From Falsochrobactrum ovis (lineage in GTDB: Bacteria > Pseudomonadota > Alphaproteobacteria > Rhizobiales > Rhizobiaceae): a DNA stretch of 64,000 nucleotides. The position numbers and the translations under genes are program-made. The notes beneath the pieces were generated by a model. That model ran no database searches. It saw only the letters and a program-made list of their open reading frames with translations, and had not been told where the DNA came from. Where the stretch lies: the NCBI RefSeq assembly GCF_003259955.1, contig NZ_QLMK01000009.1, positions 38,389 through 102,388 of the forward strand, in the 5' to 3' direction. Positions 57,752 to 64,000 of the stretch are shown piece by piece; the stretch's first letter is position 1; each line of letters starts with the position of its first letter.

Positions 57752-60484
57752 TTAACCGGCCTCGCGAATTCTCTCTTGGGCAGTAGCGACCCGAGCTGCA
57801 GAATCCTTGAGTTCCGTTAGTCTTGTTCGCTCCGCTTCGACCACATCTTCACGAGCATTGGCGACGAACTTCTCGTTGGCGAGTTTTTTCTCGATGCGAT
57901 CCATTTCAGCCGCTATTTTCCCAGCTTCCTTCGCCAAACGGGCTGCCTCTGCCTCCAGATCAATCAAGTTTCCGAGTGGAATGCAGATTGTTGCTTCGCC
58001 CAGAACAAGCTGAGCTGCACCCTTTGGCGCATCCATCTCGAAAGTCACGCTCTCAACCCGCGCCAATCGCTTGATTGCTGCGTCATGACGAGCGAAGCGG
58101 TCCTTGGTTTCCGCCGTGGCATCCAGCACCACGATGGGGGCAATGGCTCCGGCTGGGACGTTCATTTCAGCACGAACCGAACGAATGCCTGTTACCAGAT
58201 CGATCAACCAGTTAATGTCGGCCGCAGCCTGTTCATCGATAAATTGCTGCTCGGGCCAAGCAGTAAGTGCAAGAACATTCTCGCGGCTTCTGCCTTCGCC
58301 TGCTGTCAATGACCAAAGTTCTTCGGTCATAAACGGCATGAATGGGTGCAAAAGCTTATAAATTTCATCGAGACAATAGGCTGCGGTTGCCTGCGCCTCA
58401 GTTTTAGCCGCTTCATCGTCACCCATGAAAATTGGCTTTAGCAGCTCTAGGTACCAGTCACAGAACTGATGCCAGACAAAACGATAAGCAGCACCGGCTG
58501 CATCATTGAAGCGATAAGTAGCAATTCCCTCTGTGACAGCCTTGTTAGCTTTTGTCAGCTCTGTGAGTACCCAACGATTGACTGCAAGTTCAACTTTGTT
58601 CGGGTCAAAATTCGGATAGATCTTCACCCCATTCATCTGCGCAAAGCGCGTCGCATTCCAGAGTTTGGTGCCAAAATTACGATAACCGGCAATACGCGCA
58701 GGATCGAGCTTAACGTCACGCCCCTGCGCCGCCATGATCGCGAGCGTAAAACGCAGGGCATCGGCGCCATATTCGTCCATCAATTCCAAAGGATCAATGA
58801 CATTGCCCTTTGATTTGGACATTTTGGCACCGTTTTTATCGCGAACGAGTGCGTGGAGATAGACCGTATGGAACGGGATTTCTTCCATAAAATGAAGGCC
58901 CATCATCATCATTCGAGCGACCCAGAAGAACAGGATGTCAAATCCAGTTACCAAGACGCTCGTCGGATAATAGGTAGCCAGTTCTGGAGTTTTATCCGGC
59001 CAACCAAGAGTTGAAAACGGCCAGAGCGCGGATGAAAACCAGGTATCGAGAACGTCGGTATCGCGTTCTAACTCTACATCTTCACCATAATGGGCTCGGG
59101 CTGCAGCTTTGGCTTGTTCTTCACTTTTTTCCACAAAGCATTTGCCATCGGGACCATACCAAGCCGGGATCTGATGGCCCCACCACAATTGACGTGAAAT
59201 GCACCAAGGCTGGATATTTTCCATCCAATCAAAATAGGTTTTTTCCCAATTTTTCGGAACGATCTGGGTTTTCCCCTGACGCACTGCGGCCATGGCAGGC
59301 TTGGCAAGCTCGGCTGCGTTCACATACCACTGATCCGTCAAATAGGGCTCGATTGGCACGCCACCACGATCGCCATGCGGGACAGCGTGGGTGTGATCTT
59401 CAATCTTTTCCAAATATCCGCGTTCGTCCATCAATTCCACGATACGCTTGCGCGCAGCAAAACGGTCTTGACCATCTAGCTCGTTGATCAGAGCCTTTAA
59501 CTCGGCTGTAAGTTCCAATCCCTCAAGAAAATCAATGTTTTCTTTCAAAGTGATTGCAGCTGATGGCGTGAAAATATTGATCGCACGCAGATTATTGCGC
59601 TTCCCAACTTCGAAATCATTGAAATCGTGGGCGGGAGTAATCTTTACAGCGCCTGATCCCGATTCTGGATCTGCATAGTCATCGGCAACTATCGGAATGC
59701 GGCGGCCAACAAGAGGCAAAACCACATCATTGCCAACAAGCGCATGATATCGCTCATCTTTCGCATTAACTGCAACACCGGTATCGCCTAACATGGTTTC
59801 CGGGCGGGTCGTTGCTACTACGATGTAAGTGTGCGGGTTTTCCGGATCGAAAGGTACGTTTTCAAGCGGATAGCGGAAATGCCAAAGATGACCTTTGGTC
59901 TCCCGTGACTCGACTTCAATGTCAGAAATTGCCGTAAGCAGTTTCGGGTCCCAATTTACCAAGCGCTTATCGCGATAGATCAGGTTTTGCTTGTAAAGGC
60001 TTACAAATACTTCCAAAACCGCCTTGGACAGTCCTTCGTCCATGGTGAAACGCTCGCGCGACCAGTCGCATGATGCACCCAAACGACGGAGCTGATTGGA
60101 TATCATCCCACCGGATTCGGCTTTCCACTGCCAAACGCGCTCAATGAATTTTTCACGTCCCATAGCATGACGATTTGGCTCTTTGCGTTCGGCGAGCTGA
60201 CGCTCCACAACCATCTGTGTCGCAATACCGGCATGGTCTAGCCCCGGCTGCCACAGAACGTTTTTGCCGCGCATACGTTCAAAGCGCACCATAATGTCTT
60301 GGATCGTATTGTTGAGCGCATGGCCCATATGCAGCGATCCGGTGACATTAGGCGGTGGGATAACAACAGCAAAAGGATCTGCACCAGCTTTAGAGCCGGC
60401 GCCAGCTTTAAATGCTCCTGCCTCATCCCAACGTGCAGCGATCTTCGGCTCAATGGCCGCGGCATTATAAGTCTTCTCAAGCAT
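57752..60484 (-). CDS. valS: valine--tRNA ligase
   Basis: 910 residues. The HIGH motif is in PPNVTGSLHMGHALN (residues ~43-57) and the KMSKS motif is AKMSKSKGNV near residue 552. The editing domain has TTRPETMLGDTGVAVN near residue 229. The C-terminal coiled-coil tRNA arm (~845-910) is present: LEAEAARLAKEAGKIAAEMD. GGACG precedes the ATG. It is 130 bases downstream of the popZ-like gene, with a terminator between. Confidence 0.97.
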   Translation of the reverse strand: MLEKTYNAAAIEPKIAARWDEAGAFKAGAGSKAGADPFAVVIPPPNVTGSLHMGHALNNTIQDIMVRFERMRGKNVLWQPGLDHAGIATQMVVERQLAERKEPNRHAMGREKFIERVWQWKAESGGMISNQLRRLGASCDWSRERFTMDEGLSKAVLEVFVSLYKQNLIYRDKRLVNWDPKLLTAISDIEVESRETKGHLWHFRYPLENVPFDPENPHTYIVVATTRPETMLGDTGVAVNAKDERYHALVGNDVVLPLVGRRIPIVADDYADPESGSGAVKITPAHDFNDFEVGKRNNLRAINIFTPSAAITLKENIDFLEGLELTAELKALINELDGQDRFAARKRIVELMDERGYLEKIEDHTHAVPHGDRGGVPIEPYLTDQWYVNAAELAKPAMAAVRQGKTQIVPKNWEKTYFDWMENIQPWCISRQLWWGHQIPAWYGPDGKCFVEKSEEQAKAAARAHYGEDVELERDTDVLDTWFSSALWPFSTLGWPDKTPELATYYPTSVLVTGFDILFFWVARMMMMGLHFMEEIPFHTVYLHALVRDKNGAKMSKSKGNVIDPLELMDEYGADALRFTLAIMAAQGRDVKLDPARIAGYRNFGTKLWNATRFAQMNGVKIYPNFDPNKVELAVNRWVLTELTKANKAVTEGIATYRFNDAAGAAYRFVWHQFCDWYLELLKPIFMGDDEAAKTEAQATAAYCLDEIYKLLHPFMPFMTEELWSLTAGEGRSRENVLALTAWPEQQFIDEQAAADINWLIDLVTGIRSVRAEMNVPAGAIAPIVVLDATAETKDRFARHDAAIKRLARVESVTFEMDAPKGAAQLVLGEATICIPLGNLIDLEAEAARLAKEAGKIAAEMDRIEKKLANEKFVANAREDVVEAERTRLTELKDSAARVATAQERIREAG

Positions 60485-60554
60485 GGAAACGTCCGGTTTT
60501 AATGCAGTATGAATAGGTTAAGCGGTGAATAGCAACTATAGGCCCACAAATCAT

Positions 60555-60590
60555 CCTAAAAATCAAAACCCGCCTGCAAGGCAGACGGGT
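60555..60590 (-). terminator. terminator of the PopZ-like gene
   Basis: On the minus strand ACCCGTCTGC pairs with GCAGGCGGGT across a 3-base loop, followed by TTTGATTTTT, 25 bases after the stop. Confidence 0.85.
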
Positions 60591-60614
60591 CAATCTTGAG
60601 CATTTGGCGATCTC

Positions 60615-61337
60615 TTAACGATCGCGCCGGACGACCCGTTCAATTTCCTCGCGGACAAGCCGTTCGACTAAGCTAGGTAAATTTTTATCAAGCCATTCCT
60701 GCAGCATAGGCCGCATTATATCCGCAGCAATATCATCAAAGGAGCGAGGCGGCTCAGCCTTCATGGCATGATCCAAATTTTCAAAGGCAGTGGCAACATA
60801 ACGTTCGGTCACCTCGGAAAGGATATGCTCTTTACTCATCGTCAATCCCTCACCTTCTGACGCTGCTGGATAAGCAGAACCTTCCTCCACCGCAGAATGA
60901 TTTGAAATCAGATCGTCTTCTTGGGTCTCTTCGACAGAAAGAGCCTCTGCACCGCCCATGGCTTTTGGCACCCACTCATCATTGTGATGATCATCATTCT
61001 GTGCGGCAAGAACCGGTTCGTCATCCTCTTGCTCTAAGCCCGTCTCGAACTCGGCAATGTCGGAGATTGTCCCGCGAAGCGTAAGCTCTTCTTTAAAATT
61101 AGCCACTGAATTCGCAGGGGCCGACTTTTCGGACTGAGTTTCGTCGTCCTGTTCGCGCTTTGCTTCATTTGATACCGGGCGAATAAATTCGGTGACCTCA
61201 CCGCGTGGGCCTTGCGGAGGGAATGGAGCTATTGGGTCGGGATGGCGCGCCACATCGCTGTCTTCAATGATTCGGCGAATCGACGCCAGAATTTCTTCCA
61301 TAGACGGTTCTCGCGCTGCGCTGGAGGTTTGTGCCAT
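60615..61337 (-). CDS. popZ: PopZ-like polar organising protein (DUF2497)
   Basis: 240 residues. The N-terminal helix EPSMEEILASIRRIIEDSD, a long acidic and disordered middle (~30-165) and the C-terminal helical region (IMRPMLQEWLDKNLPSLVERLVREEIERV, abbreviated; ~205-237) are exactly the PopZ/DUF2497 plan. PopZ forms a polar matrix that tethers the chromosome origin; in Agrobacterium it is at the growing pole. ATG 61337 is chosen to match the conserved MAQTSSAAREPSMEEIL start; 13 more codons are open. It shares the window with a GPR-like growth-pole protein. Confidence 0.9.
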   Translation of the reverse strand: MAQTSSAAREPSMEEILASIRRIIEDSDVARHPDPIAPFPPQGPRGEVTEFIRPVSNEAKREQDDETQSEKSAPANSVANFKEELTLRGTISDIAEFETGLEQEDDEPVLAAQNDDHHNDEWVPKAMGGAEALSVEETQEDDLISNHSAVEEGSAYPAASEGEGLTMSKEHILSEVTERYVATAFENLDHAMKAEPPRSFDDIAADIMRPMLQEWLDKNLPSLVERLVREEIERVVRRDR

Positions 61338-61507
61338 AGTTATCCGACTTTCCCTTATCGCCAATTGTTCTAACAAAGGCAGAGAATCAATGGATTAAGG
61401 GTACCGAACCTAAAGTGATTTGAGAATCCCTTGTGGGAAATAGGACGATCAAACTCACAACTTTATCGATTTATTAAGATTTCTCTCAAGCTGATCGACT
61501 CAACAAA

Positions 61508-61528
61508 AACGGCGCATGACGCGCCGTT
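61508..61528 (-). terminator. rho-independent terminator of tolC
   Basis: A perfect 8-bp stem AACGGCGC/GCGCCGTT with a 5-base loop; on the minus strand it runs into TTTGTTG, 33 bases after the stop. Confidence 0.88.
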
Positions 61529-61560
61529 AGAGTTAGATTGAAACAATTACCGATGAGCAA

Positions 61561-62919
61561 TCAGCGACCATCCGGCGTACGCAGACCGATCCACTTGTCT
61601 TTGACTGCGTTATAATGCTCTTCCGGCTTATAGGCTGCCACTTGCAGATTAAGCTTATCGGCCGTCATCCGACCGGTAGCACTCAATAATGCATAGCTCG
61701 CTACAACAACATCATGCTCGGCGCGCACCAATGCAATCTGCGCATCAATCAAATTGTTTTGAGAATTCAACACATCCAACGTTGTTCTCTGACCTACATT
61801 GCGCTCTTCAATAACGCCGTTAAGAGCGAGCTGGGCAGCAGAAATCGCCTCGCGATTGGCAGAAACAGACGCTCGGGCAGCCTCTAGCCAAGACCAAGCT
61901 GAACTGATCGCCTGCCTGACCTGGTCCTGTACGATATCGACTTCTATGCGGGCCTGACCAAGCTGTTCCTTCGCCTGACGCACCTGAGCCGAGGTACGCC
62001 CACCCGTATAGATCGGAATTTTTACTCCTAGACCGATAGAGGCTGAGTTTCCGTCTGCAATATCAGAGCCTGAATAGGTATCCATATGGCTAGCGCTGGC
62101 GCTTAGACCAACACCAGGTAACAAGGCGCCTTCTTTAGCTTTAACATTATAGCCTTGGGCGTTAACCGCGTATTTGGTCGCAACGATCCCCGGGTGTGAC
62201 GCCAGTGCAATAGCATATGCTTCATTCACGGAACGTGGAAGGTTCTTAGCGGCAGCAGCGGCTTGAAGCTTGTCAGGCGATGTTCCGACAATCTGCAAAT
62301 AGGTCGCTTCCGCAGTCTTTACATCTGCTCTTGCCGCATTGAGCGCTGCGATAGCAGTGGAGCGCTGAGCCTCGGCCTGGGCAACATCGGTCCGAGTTCC
62401 CTCACCCACATCCAGTCGAGCACGAGCCGCCCGCACCTGTTCGTTCATAGCGGCGAGGTTTTTCTCACGCAATGCAGCGATTTGGCGGAATTGATAAACG
62501 TCCATATAGGCCTGAACCGCCTGAAAGAGCGTGTTCTGTTCATCATTTAACAGATTGTGACGCTGAGCGAAAACTCGGGTTTCGGCAGCTGCAACATTGT
62601 TTTGGGTTTGGAAACCGTCAAACAACATTTGATCAAGCTGGATTCCCACTGTTCCCACTGTTCGCGGATTGGATCTCGGAGCCTTACTGCGGCTGACATC
62701 GTAACCGGCTGAAATCTGCGGACGATAGCCTGATTTAGCGATTGCAACGTTCTCGTCCTCAATCCGCACACCTGCGCGCGATGAGTTCAAAGATGCATTG
62801 TTTTTATAGGCCTTAGCGAGAGCGCCGTTCAGCGTCTCTGACAAAGCAGCATGTCCCGACAAAACGGTACCAGAAAGCAAAATTGCCGCTGCTAAAAGTC
62901 CTTTATACGCTTTGAACAC
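61561..62919 (-). CDS. tolC: TolC-family outer membrane efflux protein (BepC-like)
   Basis: 452 residues with a signal peptide (cut near residue 27, GHAALS). Two repeats of the OEP domain carry the helical barrel: AKAYKNNASLNSSRAGVRIE in the first and YAIALASHPGIVATKYAV in the second. LDQMLFDGFQTQNNVAAAETR and IPIYTGGRTSAQVRQAKEQL are the beta-turn/helix junctions typical of TolC. It serves as the outer duct for type I secretion and RND efflux. Brucella BepC has the same neighbour, a Pcm-type gene. Confidence 0.94.
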   Translation of the reverse strand: MFKAYKGLLAAAILLSGTVLSGHAALSETLNGALAKAYKNNASLNSSRAGVRIEDENVAIAKSGYRPQISAGYDVSRSKAPRSNPRTVGTVGIQLDQMLFDGFQTQNNVAAAETRVFAQRHNLLNDEQNTLFQAVQAYMDVYQFRQIAALREKNLAAMNEQVRAARARLDVGEGTRTDVAQAEAQRSTAIAALNAARADVKTAEATYLQIVGTSPDKLQAAAAAKNLPRSVNEAYAIALASHPGIVATKYAVNAQGYNVKAKEGALLPGVGLSASASHMDTYSGSDIADGNSASIGLGVKIPIYTGGRTSAQVRQAKEQLGQARIEVDIVQDQVRQAISSAWSWLEAARASVSANREAISAAQLALNGVIEERNVGQRTTLDVLNSQNNLIDAQIALVRAEHDVVVASYALLSATGRMTADKLNLQVAAYKPEEHYNAVKDKWIGLRTPDGR

Positions 62920-63066
62920 CGTTTACCTCATCCTTACAATAACCGTGCAATTGAACCACCGGCCCTAGGTTACTTCATAACCTGCAAACTTAACCATTTC
63001 CACCGCTGATGAAGATGCGTTCACAAACAATTGAGCACCGATGCATTTTTAACCCAGAATGACAGG

Positions 63067-63741
63067 TTAAAATACGAATTCTTCAGCTTTTTCAAACCCT
63101 GGCAAAGGCTTCACGGCTGCATTGAAGACGCTGCGGCCAGACACAACGCCGTCTTCCTTAACGTAAATGCGTGCCACTCCCGCAAGTCCTTCCCCCTCCA
63201 CTGCAATCAGGCGACCGCCTTCTTTTAGCTGATCAAAAAGGCCTTCCGGGACAAAATCTACCGATCCTTCGAGCATGATAACATCGAACGGAGCCTCAGC
63301 TACATAGCCCGCAGGAAGTTCCCCCGTGACCACCACTACATTATCATATCCATGTTGCGGCAATGTCGAAGACGCTGCAGCCGATAAATTTGAATCGCTT
63401 TCAAGACCAATTACAGAATCTGCCAGTTCAGACAAGATCGCAGATGAATAGCCCATCCCGCAACCAATATCCAAAACGAGATCATTTTTTGTGATTTCTG
63501 CTAGTTGTACCAATTTAGCAAAGGTCGAAGGATCCAGAAGGTAACGCGGCTCGACGCTCTCGCTATTAAGGAGAATTGCTTCATCGATATAGGCGAGAGC
63601 CTGACGATTTGCCGGTACAAAAACTTCGCGCGGCACAGAAAGAAATGCCTCGAGAACACGCAGGTCCGTGATATCACGGGTCCGGATCTGATTATCGACC
63701 ATTTTCGTGCGTAGTTCTTGAAAATCGGCTACCGTAGCCAT
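63067..63741 (-). CDS. protein-L-isoaspartate O-methyltransferase family protein
   Basis: 224 residues. The SAM-binding motif I is LVLDIGCGMGYSSAIL near residue 88, with VIGLESD as the acidic loop and FDVIMLEGSVDFVPEGLFDQL near residue 152. The N-terminal part RTKMVDNQIRTRDITDLRVLEAF is typical of the alphaproteobacterial branch. Motif residues for isoaspartate repair are not all recognisable, so the family name is safer than the activity. It lies upstream of tolC, 147 bases away, in the same direction. Confidence 0.88.
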   Translation of the reverse strand: MATVADFQELRTKMVDNQIRTRDITDLRVLEAFLSVPREVFVPANRQALAYIDEAILLNSESVEPRYLLDPSTFAKLVQLAEITKNDLVLDIGCGMGYSSAILSELADSVIGLESDSNLSAAASSTLPQHGYDNVVVVTGELPAGYVAEAPFDVIMLEGSVDFVPEGLFDQLKEGGRLIAVEGEGLAGVARIYVKEDGVVSGRSVFNAAVKPLPGFEKAEEFVF

Positions 63742-63905
63742 TGCAATATATCCTTCTAAATCGCTTTAACGCGGTGGTCGCCTCTGATTTATAACGGAGC
63801 GCCAAACGCGGAAGCATCATAAACGAGATTGACCGCTGATGTGGCAAAAATCGCAGCGACAGTCAATCAAACTCCAATCTTGTACCGATCTGTATCAGCA
63901 CTTCG

Positions 63906-64000
63906 TGGAGTGCCCCCGTTTCACCGGACAGATCGGCTAGTTTGATTTAGCCCTGATGAACTGCCGAGGGGAAGCCATCTTGAGCGCGGAATGAGGATGT
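63906..64000 (-). mobile_element. end of an IS3-family insertion sequence (truncated by window edge)
   Basis: TGGAGTGCCCCCGTTTCACC from 63906 looks like an IS3-family terminal inverted repeat, which typically begins TG and has a C run followed by TTT and GGACA. It is followed by the last codons of a transposase. The other end lies outside the window, so size, target duplication and group cannot be read. Confidence 0.7.
63937..64000 (-). CDS. IS3-family transposase OrfB, C-terminal end only
   Basis: Twenty codons and a TAG stop are in the window, reading HPHSALKMASPRQFIRAKSN. The PHSAL-x-M-x-SPRQF pattern is the usual end of IS3-family integrase-type transposases (the R/HPHSALG region after the DDE core). 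The catalytic part is outside the window, so intactness is unknown. Confidence 0.8.
   Translation of the reverse strand, partial: HPHSALKMASPRQFIRAKSN

Overview
The window reads as a stretch of core chromosome from an alphaproteobacterium of the Hyphomicrobiales (Rhizobiales), most like the Brucella/Ochrobactrum/Pseudochrobactrum group. The evidence is the gene content: a cyclic beta-1,2-glucan exporter (NdvA/Cgt type), a Growth Pole Ring type giant coiled-coil protein, a PopZ/DUF2497 protein, an ATP12 chaperone, a second-type GluRS of 457 residues, and the tolC-pcm pair. Base composition looks close to or slightly below 50 percent GC by eye, lower than Brucella itself, so a lower-GC relative is my inference. 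Nearly all genes are intact housekeeping genes. No prophage, CRISPR array or large island is visible.

Layout. 1-7.2 kb: 5' end of dksA, sixA-like phosphatase, ycjX and its membrane partner, a small secreted protein, the folP-folB-folK operon (minus), a DUF922 secreted protein and a 2Fe-2S ferredoxin. 7.8-12.6 kb: one 1601-residue membrane-anchored coiled-coil protein, the likely polar-growth scaffold. 12.9-16.7 kb: an Mla-type lipid transport operon (permease, ATPase, MCE protein, lipoprotein). 16.8-20.2 kb: dipeptide epimerase and malic enzyme. 20.3-24.6 kb: an orphan lipoprotein overlapping gltX, then nadE and dgkA. 24.6-31.4 kb: aroG, gor, DUF2059, rpiA, gph and nnr. 31.7-33.5 kb: glnB-glnA behind a clear sigma-54 promoter. 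33.7-37.5 kb: ATP12 chaperone, pseudouridine synthase and the glucan exporter. 37.5-45.1 kb: a minus-strand cluster rlpA-dac-tmk-holB-metG-tatD-MBL hydrolase.

45.1-46.8 kb is the most unusual spot. Two GGAAC-N16-CGTT elements, the form of the alphaproteobacterial general-stress (EcfG) promoter, lie in tandem. The first precedes a 25-codon single-helix membrane peptide. The second precedes about 70 nt that fold into a hairpin with an exposed CCTCC loop followed by a rho-independent terminator, a candidate stress-induced small RNA. A lipid kinase gene and tRNA-Arg(CCG) follow.

47.0-52.4 kb: class I fumarase, DUF971, then moaA-DMT transporter-mobA-mobB. 52.7-56.2 kb: polar amino acid ABC importer lacking a linked ATPase, and a beta-hydroxyacid dehydrogenase. 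56.3-63.7 kb (minus): FadL-like porin, valS, PopZ, TolC and a Pcm-family methyltransferase. The last ~95 bases are the end of an IS3-family insertion sequence that continues beyond the window.

Common themes are the cell envelope (Mla, NdvA, TolC, FadL, RlpA, Dac, lipid kinases) and polar organisation (GPR-like protein, PopZ). All start choices, domain calls and hairpins were made by reading the sequence; no database search was run.
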